Shown piece by piece: positions 1 through 7,399 of a stretch of 17,076 nt of DNA. Position 1 is the stretch's first letter. Each line of letters starts with the position of its first letter. The notes under the pieces were generated by a model, which was given only the letters and a program-made list of their open reading frames with translations, made no database searches and had not been told where the DNA came from. The position numbers were made by a program, and so were the translations under genes. The DNA comes from JBCCZC01 sp039188505 (GTDB taxonomy: Bacteria > Pseudomonadota > Gammaproteobacteria > Xanthomonadales > SZUA-38). The stretch lies in the NCBI GenBank assembly GCA_039188505.1, contig JBCCZC010000072.1:1-17076 (forward strand), written 5' to 3'.

Positions 1-1014
1 AAGCAGGGGCTGACCTATCGCGACGCGGGGGTCGATATCGACGCCGGAAACGCGCTGGTCGAGCGGATCAAGCCGCTGGTCGCAAGAACCCGCCGACCCG
101 AGGTGCTGGCTGGCCTCGGCGGCTTCGGCGGACTCTTCGCCCTCTCGCCCGGCCGCTACCGGGAGCCGGTGCTCGTCTCCGGCACGGATGGCGTCGGCAC
201 CAAGCTCAAATTGGCCCAGCGACTCGGTCGCCACGACACGATCGGCATCGATCTCGTCGCCATGTGCGTGAACGATATCGTCGTCCAGGGCGCCGAACCC
301 CTGTTCTTTCTTGACTACTTTGCCACCGGGCGCCTGGATCAGGACACGGCGGCGGACGTCGTGGCCGGGATCGCGGAGGGCTGCGTCCAGGCCGGCTGCG
401 CTCTCATCGGCGGCGAAACCGCTGAGATGCCGGACATGTATCCTCCGGGCGAGTACGACCTCGCGGGCTTCACGGTCGGTGCCGTCGAGCGGGACGCGAT
501 GATCGACGGCTCCGGTATCGTTCCGGGCGACGTGCTCGTCGGCTGGGCCTCGACCGGCGTTCACAGCAACGGCTTCTCCCTGGTGCGTCGCATCCTCGAC
601 CTGTCGGGCATGGCCCTGAGCGCACCGCTGACCGATGGCGTGTCGATCGGCGAGACGCTGCTCTCGCCCACGCGAATCTACGTCAAGGCGGCGCTCGAAG
701 CCGTGGCGACCGGCAATGTCCGGGGGCTCGCCCACATCACGGGCGGCGGCCTCGAAGAGAACACGCTTCGGGTCGTTCCCGACGGCATGGGAATCCGCAT
801 CGATCCCACCACCTGGCGCCGCCCCGCGATCTTCGACTGGCTGGCCGAGGCGGGCAACGTCGCGGAGGCCGAGATGATGCGAACTTTCAACTGCGGCGTC
901 GGGATGGTCTGTATCGCACCGGCGGTCGCTGCGGACTCGCTCGTGGCGCTAGCCGAACGGCACGGTTTCGGTGCGAGCGTGATCGGCGAGGTCGTCGGAG
1001 ACGCGACCGCGTGA
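1..1014 (+). CDS. purM: Phosphoribosylformylglycinamidine cyclo-ligase (AIR synthetase), 5'-partial
   Basis: PurM closes the imidazole ring of FGAM with ATP to give AIR in cytosolic de novo purine synthesis. The frame is open from base 1, reading KQGLTYRDAGVDIDAGNALV, which aligns with the very N-terminus of E. coli PurM. Only a few residues and the start codon lie outside the window. The first internal ATG, at 103, is therefore not the real start. Recognisable family blocks are the PVLVSGTDGVGTKLKLA nucleotide-binding stretch, RHDTIGIDLVAMCVND, GGETAEMP, HITGGGLEEN and MRTFNCGVGM. About 337 residues are present, close to the usual ~345. The TGA stop overlaps the GTG of purN by four bases (GTGA), so the pair is almost certainly co-transcribed and translationally coupled. 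Identity is secure from direct similarity to the known family. Confidence 0.97.
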   Translation, partial: KQGLTYRDAGVDIDAGNALVERIKPLVARTRRPEVLAGLGGFGGLFALSPGRYREPVLVSGTDGVGTKLKLAQRLGRHDTIGIDLVAMCVNDIVVQGAEPLFFLDYFATGRLDQDTAADVVAGIAEGCVQAGCALIGGETAEMPDMYPPGEYDLAGFTVGAVERDAMIDGSGIVPGDVLVGWASTGVHSNGFSLVRRILDLSGMALSAPLTDGVSIGETLLSPTRIYVKAALEAVATGNVRGLAHITGGGLEENTLRVVPDGMGIRIDPTTWRRPAIFDWLAEAGNVAEAEMMRTFNCGVGMVCIAPAVAADSLVALAERHGFGASVIGEVVGDATA

Positions 1015-1688
1015 GGCGCGTCGCCGTCCTGATCTCGGGTCGCGGCAGCAATCTCGCCGCGCTGCTCGCCGCCGCTGCCACCGGCGGCTACGAGATCTGC
1101 GGCGTCATCTCGAACCGCCCCGATGCCCCGGGCCTGGCGCTTGCCCGCGATGCAGCGGTGCCCACAACGGTCGTCGATCATCGGAAGCACAGCGGACGGG
1201 CCGCCTTCGATGCGGCCCTCCAGGACGCCCTCGATCCGATCGCCGCCGACTGGATCGTCCTGGCCGGGTTCATGCGGATCCTGACGGACGCCTTCGTACT
1301 CGCCAATCTCGGGCGCATGGTCAACATTCATCCCTCCCTGCTGCCTCGCTACACGGGCCTCCACACCCATGCCCGGGCCCTTGAGGCGGGCGACGAACTC
1401 CACGGCGCGAGCGTCCACTTCGTCACCCCGGAGCTCGACGGCGGTCCGGTCATTGCCCAGGTGCCCATGGCCATCCTGCCGGGAGACACGCCGGTGATCC
1501 TCGCCGAGCGACTTCTGCCGCTCGAGCACCGGCTGCTGGTGGCCTGCGTTCGGGAGTTGACCTCGGGGTCGATCCGACTCGTGGACGGGAAAGCGGTCCG
1601 CAGCGGCGGGCGCCTCGAGTTCCCGCTCGTTCTCGGTGACGATGATCAGCTTGCCGCCCGAACTCTCGCCGTGTCGGCGAGTCCATAA
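1011..1688 (+). CDS. purN: Phosphoribosylglycinamide formyltransferase (GAR transformylase)
   Basis: PurN transfers the formyl group of 10-formyl-tetrahydrofolate to GAR, giving FGAR, two steps before PurM in the purine pathway. The 225-residue protein starts at a GTG overlapping the purM stop. It opens with VAVLISGRGSN, the phosphate-binding loop. The catalytic residues of the family are in place: Asn105 and His107 in NIHPSLLPRYTG, and Asp143 in the block VHFVTPELDGGPVI. These match Asn106, His108 and Asp144 of the E. coli enzyme with a one-residue offset. Length is slightly above the usual ~212 because of a C-terminal extension. The stop lies just upstream of the DUF3108 gene, consistent with a three-gene unit. 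Confidence 0.96.
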   Translation: MRRVAVLISGRGSNLAALLAAAATGGYEICGVISNRPDAPGLALARDAAVPTTVVDHRKHSGRAAFDAALQDALDPIAADWIVLAGFMRILTDAFVLANLGRMVNIHPSLLPRYTGLHTHARALEAGDELHGASVHFVTPELDGGPVIAQVPMAILPGDTPVILAERLLPLEHRLLVACVRELTSGSIRLVDGKAVRSGGRLEFPLVLGDDDQLAARTLAVSASP

Positions 1689-1692
1689 GGAC

Positions 1693-2439
1693 ATGACAGC
1701 CCCGGCCACGATCTTTCTCACCCTGACCCTGCTGGCCGGACTACCGGCTATCGGAGCGGCGATCGAAGAACCGCCGACCTGCGGCACGCCGCTGCCACCG
1801 GCCCGCATGACCTATCAGCTGTACGACGACAAGAAGCAGCGCGGCCAGGGCGTCGCCGTGCTGGCGCCGGAGAATGACGGCACGTGGCGCTTCCGCATGG
1901 ATTCGACCGCGCGGGCCGGCATCCTCCGCGGCACGTCGGTCGAACAGACACAGTTCACCTGGGACGGCGACATGCCAAGGCCATTGGCCTACGAGCGGCG
2001 TTTTCAGGTCGGGCCGCTCCGACGGGTCTCCACCGCAGACTTCGACTGGCAGGCCGACGCGGCTTCGGGCAAGCACAGGGGGCGCAGCTGGACGCTGGCG
2101 GTTGCCCCCGGGGACGTGGACCGCCTCCTGCTCCAGATCGCCAGTGCCAGGCTGCTGGCCGCCGACGCGGAGTCGATCGCGCTGCGCTATCTCGATCGAG
2201 GTCGCTATCGTGAGCTCGTCGATCCGGTCCTCGAAGCTGAGCTGATCGAGACCGAGGGCGGGAATCGATGGCAGACCCGCCGCGTCGACCGGACCAGCGG
2301 CAGCCGGACGACCAGTACCTGGCACGCCGAAGCGCTCGCATTCCTCCCGGTTCGCATCGAGCACGACGACGAGGATGACGACGAGCTGCTGCGGCTCGAT
2401 CTCGTTACCGTCGAGTGGCTGCCCTGCCCCGACGGCTGA
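1693..2439 (+). CDS. Secreted DUF3108-type protein, function unknown
   Basis: This is a predicted exported protein of about 248 residues. The N-terminus after the chosen ATG (1693) is a hydrophobic stretch (TIFLTLTLLAGLPAIGAA) like a Sec signal peptide with probable cleavage after an Ala. The mature part resembles the DUF3108 family: a YQLYDDKKQRGQG start, a RPLAYERRF strand, FDWQADAASGKHRG, and a DVDRLLLQIA segment. From memory, genes of this family often follow purMN in gammaproteobacteria, such as Pseudomonas, which supports the call. The start is uncertain: GTG 1636 and ATG 1642 in the same frame would overlap purN but would add basic residues (RRVHK) before the hydrophobic core, a better signal-peptide n-region. 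A TAAGGA motif sits very close to ATG 1693. The acidic stretch EHDDEDDDE near the C-terminus is notable. No enzymatic role can be assigned. Confidence 0.72.
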   Translation: MTAPATIFLTLTLLAGLPAIGAAIEEPPTCGTPLPPARMTYQLYDDKKQRGQGVAVLAPENDGTWRFRMDSTARAGILRGTSVEQTQFTWDGDMPRPLAYERRFQVGPLRRVSTADFDWQADAASGKHRGRSWTLAVAPGDVDRLLLQIASARLLAADAESIALRYLDRGRYRELVDPVLEAELIETEGGNRWQTRRVDRTSGSRTTSTWHAEALAFLPVRIEHDDEDDDELLRLDLVTVEWLPCPDG

Positions 2440-2459
2440 ATCGACGAGGACGCTAGGCC

Positions 2460-3740
2460 TCAGGCGGCTGCGCCGTGCGGGCCGCCGGGAAGCCGCTGGA
2501 TCTTCGCGCCCAGCTGACGCAGCTTCTCCTCGATGCAGTCGTAGCCGCGGTCGATGTGGTAGACCCGGTCGACCAGCGTCTGGCCACGCGCAACCAGCCC
2601 TGCCAGAACCAGCGACGCGGACGCGCGAAGATCGGTCGCCATCAGCGGGGCCCCGGACAGCGCCTCGACGCCCTGAATCACGGCGGTATTGCCGTGCAGC
2701 TCGATCTGAGCGCCGAGACGCTGCAGCTCCTGCACGTGCATGAACCGATTCTCGAACACGGTTTCCGTCACGATGCCGGTGCCTTCGGCGATCGTGTTCA
2801 GCGCCACCATCTGGGCCTGCATGTCCGTCGGGAAGCCCGGATAGGGCGACGTGGTCACGTTGACCGCGCGCGGCCGCTGACCATGCATCCGCAGGTCGAT
2901 CCAGTCGGGTCCTGTCGTGATGTCCGCGCCCGCTTCGCTGAGCTTGTCGAGAACGGCATCGAGCGTATCGGGCCTCGCCCGGCGAAGCTTCACACCACCC
3001 CCCGTCATGGCGGCGGCGACGAGGTACGTACCGGTCTCGATGCGATCGGCGAGGACGTCGTGGCGGGCGCCCTGAAGCTCGTCGACGCCCTCGACCTCGA
3101 TGATGCGCGTTCCCGCACCTCCGATCTTCGCGCCCATGGCCGTCAGGAAGCGGGCGAGGTCGACGACCTCGGGCTCCTGCGCCGCGTTCTCGATGATGGT
3201 TGTGCCCTTGGCCAACGTGGCGGCCATGAGCAGATTCTCGGTTCCGGTCACCGTCACCGTGTCCAGCACGATGCGACCCCCGCGGAGGCGCCGGGCGCGT
3301 GCGCGGATGTATCCCTCCACAACGTCGACCTCGGCGCCGAGGGTGCGCAGGCCGTCGATGTGAAGATTCACCGGCCGCGTGCCGATGGCGCAGCCCCCGG
3401 GCAGCGACACCTCCGCGAAGCCGAAGCGCGCCACCAGCGGCCCCAGGGCAAGGATCGACGCCCGCATGGTCTTCACCAGATCGTAGGGCGCGCGCTGCGA
3501 ATGGACAGACCGCGCGTCGATGCCGATGTCCATGCGCTCGTCGATCACCACCTCCACGCCCAGGCGGCCAAGCAGCTCGATCATGGTCGTGACATCGCGA
3601 AGGTGAGGCACATTGCCGATCGCGCATGGCGTATCCGCAAGTAGGCTCGCACATAGGATGGGGAGCACGGCGTTCTTCGCGCCGGAGACGGCGACTTCAC
3701 CCTCGAGCGGACGCCCGCCGTCGATGAGGATCTGGGCCAC
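2460..3740 (-). CDS. murA: UDP-N-acetylglucosamine 1-carboxyvinyltransferase
   Basis: MurA transfers enolpyruvate from PEP to UDP-GlcNAc, the committed step of peptidoglycan precursor synthesis in the cytosol. The 426-residue product matches the family along its whole length. Seen are GEVAVSGAKNAVLPIL with the conserved Lys22-Asn23 pair, APYDLVKTMRASILALGPLVARFG, and the catalytic-loop cysteine Cys117 in SLPGGCAIGTRPV (Cys115 in E. coli, the fosfomycin target). Also present are LADRIETGTYLVAAA, PGFPTDMQAQ, FENRFMHVQEL and the C-terminal MATDLRASASLVLAGL. The start is GTG, two bases after the ibaG stop, with GAGG a few bases upstream. Because Cys is present rather than Asp, the enzyme would be expected to be fosfomycin-sensitive at the target level (inference). 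It converges with the purMN unit, leaving only 20 bases between stops. Confidence 0.97.
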   Translation of the reverse strand: MAQILIDGGRPLEGEVAVSGAKNAVLPILCASLLADTPCAIGNVPHLRDVTTMIELLGRLGVEVVIDERMDIGIDARSVHSQRAPYDLVKTMRASILALGPLVARFGFAEVSLPGGCAIGTRPVNLHIDGLRTLGAEVDVVEGYIRARARRLRGGRIVLDTVTVTGTENLLMAATLAKGTTIIENAAQEPEVVDLARFLTAMGAKIGGAGTRIIEVEGVDELQGARHDVLADRIETGTYLVAAAMTGGGVKLRRARPDTLDAVLDKLSEAGADITTGPDWIDLRMHGQRPRAVNVTTSPYPGFPTDMQAQMVALNTIAEGTGIVTETVFENRFMHVQELQRLGAQIELHGNTAVIQGVEALSGAPLMATDLRASASLVLAGLVARGQTLVDRVYHIDRGYDCIEEKLRQLGAKIQRLPGGPHGAAA

Positions 3741-3742
3741 GC

Positions 3743-3970
3743 TCAGGCCTCGTCCGGAGTGACGGTGGTCAGGGACAGCGCGTGAATCTCACCGCCCATG
3801 CGATCGCCCAGCGTCCCGTAGACGAGCCGGTGACGCTGAAGGGTTCGCTTGCCCTCGAACTGGGGCGCCACGACGCGGGCCTCGAAATGGACGCCATCGT
3901 CACCGCGGACGTCGGCATTGGCGCCGGGCAGCCCGGCCTCGATGAGGTCTTTGATCGTTTGGGGAGTCAT
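3743..3970 (-). CDS. ibaG: BolA/IbaG family protein
   Basis: This small cytosolic protein of 75 residues has the BolA fold. Family members partner with monothiol glutaredoxins and handle or sense iron-sulfur clusters. The body shows the typical pattern VRGDDGVHFEARVVAPQFEG, then RTLQRHRLVYGTL, then the C-terminal EIHALSLTTVTP block with the conserved histidine. The order ibaG-murA on one strand is the same as in E. coli, which separates it from bolA proper. Length is slightly under the 80-90 residues usual for IbaG. It begins at ATG on the minus strand with no clear Shine-Dalgarno sequence, and its TGA lies two bases before the murA GTG, so the two genes form an operon. The exact biological role of IbaG is only partly known in the family. 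Confidence 0.9.
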   Translation of the reverse strand: MTPQTIKDLIEAGLPGANADVRGDDGVHFEARVVAPQFEGKRTLQRHRLVYGTLGDRMGGEIHALSLTTVTPDEA

Positions 3971-4325
3971 GCAGTTCGATCGCTGAATACCAGCGACGGA
4001 GTATAGCGGCTCGCACCCGGCCAGGCCCGTCTGCCGCTTACTCCGTCAGCAAATTGCCCGGGTGCGCGACCAGCCTTCGCAGTGGAAATTCGCGCGTCTT
4101 GATGGCACGATGCGCGGCTTTGTTCACGGTGACGAGGGGCCGTAACGACCATGATTTTTGGCACTGTTCAGCCTCCTCGGCCCATGCCAGTTTGGCAGGT
4201 CGGCCTGCGTGTCGACCGCTTTGCCGCAGGTGATCGGTCCGCGCGCGGGTCGGGTAGCTGCGATGCGCAACCCGCGGCAAGTGCCCTGTTTCACGGCAAC
4301 TGACGGACCGAATCGGCTACGCTAA
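3971..4325. other. Divergent intergenic region between ibaG and yrbG
   Basis: This 355-nt stretch separates the minus-strand ibaG-murA unit from the plus-strand yrbG-lptB unit, so it should hold promoters for both. I see no convincing gene: the two short minus-strand frames across it resemble nothing I recognise. Local features are a TATACT minus-strand -10 candidate (4000-4005) and a small inverted repeat TGCCA-gtt-TGGCA (4185-4197). There are also several TGGCA motifs (4103, 4159, 4193), none with a correctly spaced sigma-54 -12 element. In E. coli the mlaFEDCB operon lies at this position; no recognisable remnant of it is seen here. Confidence 0.6.
4000..4005 (-). promoter_or_regulatory. 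Candidate -10 element for ibaG-murA
   Basis: The minus strand reads TATACT here, one base from the sigma-70 TATAAT consensus, about 30 bases upstream of the ibaG ATG, which would give a short leader. No good -35 hexamer stands out at 16-18 bases further upstream, and there is no extended TGn motif. It is an A/T-rich hexamer in an otherwise GC-rich region, which is the main reason to list it. Confidence 0.35.
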
Positions 4326-5300
4326 ATGCTGCTGTCCCTCTTCCTCGTCATCGTCGGCTTCGCGTTCCTCGTCTGGGGCGCAGACCGCTTCATTGCGGGG
4401 GCCTCGGCGACGGCACGGAATCTGGGCGTCTCGCCGCTGATCATCGGACTGACCGTCGTCGGCTTCGGCACTTCGGCTCCGGAGATGGTGGTGTCCGGCG
4501 TGGCTGCGCTGCGCGGCAATCCGGGGCTCGCCGTCGGTAACGCCATCGGGTCGAACATCGCGAACATCGCGCTGATCATCGGCGTCGCCGCCTGCATCTA
4601 TCCGCTTCAGGTTCATTCCAACACGCTACGCCGGGAGTATCCGGTGCTGCTGACGGTGACCGTGCTCGCCCTGCTCCTGCTCCTGGACGGCCAGCTCACC
4701 AATACCGACGGCTACATCCTGCTCGGCAGCCTGCTGGCCATGACGACCTGGATGACCGTGCTTGGCATGCGGCGAGAGGGCCCCGATCCGATGGCCGCCG
4801 AGTACGCCTCCGAGATCCCGTCGGACATGAAGACGTCCGTCGCGATCGGCTGGCTTCTGCTGGGCATGATCATCCTGCCGGCGAGCTCCCACATCCTCGT
4901 CATCGGGGCCACGAACATTGCCCAATACCTGGGCGTCTCGGATCTGGTGATCGGTCTGACGGTCGTCGCCGTCGGCACTTCCCTCCCCGAGCTGGCCGCC
5001 GCGATCGCCAGCGTGCTCAAGCGGGAGCACGAGCTGGTGATCGGCAATGTTGTCGGTTCGAACATGTTCAATCTCCTCGGGGTACTCGGTATCGCGAGCG
5101 TCATCCAGCCGGTGGCTGTCGAGCCCATCGTGCTCATGCGCGATTACTCGACGATGTTCGTGCTCACGATCGCGATGTTCCTCATCTCCTACGGCTTCCG
5201 CGGCCCGGGACGCATCTCGCGGCGCTCCGGGGTCGGTCTGCTCGCGCTGTACGTGGCCTACGAGATGATGGTCTTCTACACTGAATATGCCCGGATGTGA
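4326..5300 (+). CDS. yrbG: Calcium/sodium antiporter of the CaCA family (YrbG type)
   Basis: This is an inner-membrane cation antiporter of 324 residues with about ten hydrophobic segments. It shows the two inverted alpha-repeats of the Ca2+:cation antiporter superfamily. The first is VVGFGTSAPEMVVSG followed by AVGNAIGSNIANIALI. The second is VVAVGTSLPELAAAIAS followed by VIGNVVGSNMFNLLGV. The acidic residues in the GTSxPE motifs are the expected ion ligands. Position before kdsD matches E. coli yrbG, whose ion specificity and physiological role are not settled, so substrate is inferred from family only. The ATG at 4326 aligns with the E. coli N-terminus; no Shine-Dalgarno is visible. The stop overlaps the proposed kdsD start by 14 bases. 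Confidence 0.93.
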   Translation: MLLSLFLVIVGFAFLVWGADRFIAGASATARNLGVSPLIIGLTVVGFGTSAPEMVVSGVAALRGNPGLAVGNAIGSNIANIALIIGVAACIYPLQVHSNTLRREYPVLLTVTVLALLLLLDGQLTNTDGYILLGSLLAMTTWMTVLGMRREGPDPMAAEYASEIPSDMKTSVAIGWLLLGMIILPASSHILVIGATNIAQYLGVSDLVIGLTVVAVGTSLPELAAAIASVLKREHELVIGNVVGSNMFNLLGVLGIASVIQPVAVEPIVLMRDYSTMFVLTIAMFLISYGFRGPGRISRRSGVGLLALYVAYEMMVFYTEYARM

Positions 5301-6303
5301 GACCGCCTTGAGCCAACCCCGGAAAATCCCCCAGCAGGATGATCACGCGCTGCGAGAGCTCGCCCGGGCCGTGATCCGCACCGAACGAGGCGCCATCGAT
5401 GGCCTCCTCGAACGCATCGACGCGAACTTCGTCGAGGCCTGCCACTACATGCTGGCGTGCGACGGCCGGATCGTCGTGCTCGGCATGGGCAAATCCGGCC
5501 ATATCGGCTCGAAGGTGGCCGCGACGCTCGCGAGCACCGGCAGCCCGGCATTTTTCGTCCACCCCGGTGAGGCAAGCCACGGCGACCTCGGCATGATCAC
5601 CCCGGCAGATGTGGTTCTGGCCCTGTCGAATTCGGGGGAGACCGACGAGCTGCTGACCATCCTGCCGGTGATCAAACGTCTCGGCGTGCCGCTCATCGCC
5701 CTGACCGGGCGGCCGCACTCGACGCTGGCCCGCAATGCGACGGTCCATATCGACGTCAGCGTGGCCGAGGAGGCCTGCCCGCTCGGTCTCGCGCCGACAT
5801 CGAGTACCACGGCAGCATTGGTCATGGGCGATGCACTCGCGATCGCGCTGCTGGAGGCGCGCGGCTTCACGGCCGATGATTTCGCTCGCTCCCATCCCGC
5901 GGGGCAGCTCGGCCGTCGACTGCTCCTGCATATCGGCGACATCATGCACCGCGGGGCTGAAATTCCGCTCGTTGGCGAGACAGCCGCCTTCGACGAGGCG
6001 ATCGTGGAGATGACGCAGAAGGGCCTTGGCATGACGGCCATCGTCAGTGACGAGGGCGTTCTTCGCGGTGTCCTGACCGATGGCGATCTGCGTCGAACGC
6101 TCCGGTCCGGCGTTGATCTGTTGAAGCCTGTCGCAGAAGTCATGACGCGGAACCCGAAGACGATCGCCCCGGATCGCCTCGCGGTGGAAGCCGCCGAACT
6201 CATGGAAAAACACAAGATCCAGGGCCTGATCGTGGTCGACGAGGGGCAAAAGGTCCTGGGCGCACTGAACATCCACGACCTGCTGCGGGCGGGGGTCGTA
6301 TGA
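5287..6303 (+). CDS. kdsD: Arabinose-5-phosphate isomerase
   Basis: KdsD converts ribulose-5-phosphate to arabinose-5-phosphate, the first step toward KDO of lipopolysaccharide. The 338-residue protein has a SIS sugar-isomerase domain at about 50-180. Its marks are GRIVVLGMGKSGHIGSK, STGSPAFFVHPGEASHGDLGM, LSNSGETDELL and GLAPTSSTTAALVMGDALA. The linker motif RSHPAGQLGRR follows. Two CBS domains then lie at about 217-270 and 280-335, the second containing MEKHKIQGLIVVD. This architecture is that of KdsD/GutQ; the neighbourhood of kdsC and lptCAB favours KdsD. The ATG at 5287 overlaps yrbG; TTG 5308 is a plausible alternative start. The TGA overlaps the kdsC ATG (ATGA). Confidence 0.95.
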   Translation: MPGCETALSQPRKIPQQDDHALRELARAVIRTERGAIDGLLERIDANFVEACHYMLACDGRIVVLGMGKSGHIGSKVAATLASTGSPAFFVHPGEASHGDLGMITPADVVLALSNSGETDELLTILPVIKRLGVPLIALTGRPHSTLARNATVHIDVSVAEEACPLGLAPTSSTTAALVMGDALAIALLEARGFTADDFARSHPAGQLGRRLLLHIGDIMHRGAEIPLVGETAAFDEAIVEMTQKGLGMTAIVSDEGVLRGVLTDGDLRRTLRSGVDLLKPVAEVMTRNPKTIAPDRLAVEAAELMEKHKIQGLIVVDEGQKVLGALNIHDLLRAGVV

Positions 6304-6842
6304 GCCTCCTGCCCCAAGCCGAGCTCCGCCAGCGCGCCGCGGCAATCCGCCTCGCTGTATTCGACGTCGATGGCGTGATGACAGACGGCCGGCTTTACTA
6401 CTCGGAGGACGGCCGGGAGCTGAAAGCCTTCAACGCGCAGGACGGACTCGGCATCAAACATCTCCAGCGCAACGGTGTGACCGTCGCCGTGATCACCGGA
6501 CGTGAATCGCCGATCGTCGCGCACCGCATGGGCGAACTCGGTATCGATCACGTCTACCAGGCCCGCGAGGACAAGCTCGACACCTATCTCCATCTCGTCG
6601 ACGCCCTGCATCTCGAACGCTCGGAGACGCTTTACATCGGTGACGACCTCATCGACCTGCCGGTCCTTGGCCTCGCCGGCCTCGCGGTTTCGGTCCCGAA
6701 CGGCCACCCGGCAGTGAAGGAGCGCGTGCACTGGATCACGCCGCGCGCCGGCGGCTTCGGTGCGGCCCGCGACGTCTGTGATCTGCTGCTGGACGCCCGG
6801 GGCGTGCTGGCGGGCCTCATCGACAGCTACCAGAGCCCGTGA
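6300..6842 (+). CDS. kdsC: 3-deoxy-D-manno-octulosonate 8-phosphate phosphatase
   Basis: KdsC removes phosphate from KDO-8-phosphate to release KDO for LPS inner core. It is a 180-residue HAD-superfamily phosphatase of the small C0 type without a cap domain. Motif I is VFDVDGVMTDG with nucleophile Asp22 and Asp24. Motif II is VITGRES (Thr66, Gly67, Arg68). The conserved Lys92 lies in EDKLDTY, and motif IV is YIGDDLIDL (Asp115, Asp116). Length and motif spacing are typical of the family. It overlaps kdsD by ATGA and lptC by GTGA, so the three genes are translationally linked. Confidence 0.96.
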   Translation: MSLLPQAELRQRAAAIRLAVFDVDGVMTDGRLYYSEDGRELKAFNAQDGLGIKHLQRNGVTVAVITGRESPIVAHRMGELGIDHVYQAREDKLDTYLHLVDALHLERSETLYIGDDLIDLPVLGLAGLAVSVPNGHPAVKERVHWITPRAGGFGAARDVCDLLLDARGVLAGLIDSYQSP

Positions 6843-7399
6843 ATCCGAGAACGATTGCGCTCATCGTCGCCCTGGGCGTGGTGATCGCGGTCACGCAGTG
6901 GCTGCTGCAGCAGCAGGCCGACGACAGCGACCTCGACGTTCTCCCCGCGGCGCGATCGGACTACATCCTCGAGGACTTCGACCTGGCGGTGATGAATCCG
7001 GATGGCCAGGCCCGCTTCGTCATGGCGGCGACGCGACTCGAGCGGAATCCGGCCGACGGGTCGGCGGTCGTCGCGGCGCCCAAGGTCCGCTTCTTCAGCG
7101 AGGGTCGGCACGAATGGACCCTGACCTCTCGGGAGGGCTGGGTCGGCGACGAGGCCACCGTTGTGCGCTTCGATGGCGATGTCGACCTCGTCAGCACCGC
7201 CGAAGCCCCGACACGCCTGCAGACCCAGAGCGTCACCGTCTATCCCGACGAGAGCCGGGCCGAGGGTGACGGGCACATCCTCATTACCGAACCGCAGGCG
7301 CGGATCGAGGGCGTCGGTTTCCACGCCGACCTCGACCGACAGGCCTGGGATCTGCTGTCCGATGTCCGCGCGACCCTGCTACCCTCTCCGAATCCATGA
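6839..7399 (+). CDS. lptC: LPS export system protein LptC
   Basis: LptC is the bitopic inner-membrane protein that receives LPS from the LptB2FG transporter and hands it to LptA. The 186-residue product starts at GTG (overlapping the kdsC stop) and has one N-terminal membrane anchor at about residues 5-20 (IALIVALGVVIAVTQWLL). A periplasmic beta-jellyroll domain of the LptC/YrbK type follows, with the usual start YILEDFDLAVMNPDGQARFVM and the repeating strands WVGDEATVVRFDGDVDLV and SRAEGDGHILI. Sequence conservation in this family is low. The call rests on topology, length and position between kdsC and lptA. The last codons overlap lptA by ATGA. Confidence 0.92.
   Translation: MNPRTIALIVALGVVIAVTQWLLQQQADDSDLDVLPAARSDYILEDFDLAVMNPDGQARFVMAATRLERNPADGSAVVAAPKVRFFSEGRHEWTLTSREGWVGDEATVVRFDGDVDLVSTAEAPTRLQTQSVTVYPDESRAEGDGHILITEPQARIEGVGFHADLDRQAWDLLSDVRATLLPSPNP

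Noticed and set aside
2440..2459. AGGCCT palindrome between the DUF3108 gene and murA stops as a bidirectional terminator
   Set aside because: The stem is too short and there is no T-tract on either strand.
2460..3740. Long plus-strand (389 codons) and second minus-strand (637 codons) frames across murA
   Set aside because: They are rich in Arg, Ala and His, match nothing, and shadow the clearly conserved murA gene. Long antisense frames are common in high-GC genomes.
4158..4173. TTGGCACT-GTTC-AGCC as a sigma-54 promoter for yrbG
   Set aside because: The GG and GC dinucleotides are nine bases apart; sigma-54 requires ten, and the -12 box does not match TTGC.
3967..4280. Two minus-strand open frames of 65 and 80 codons upstream of ibaG
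   Set aside because: They overlap each other in different frames, have no recognisable domain or Shine-Dalgarno sequence, and occupy the region where divergent promoters are expected.
5182..6731. Long minus-strand frames across kdsD and kdsC
   Set aside because: They are shadows of well-conserved plus-strand enzymes with intact catalytic motifs.
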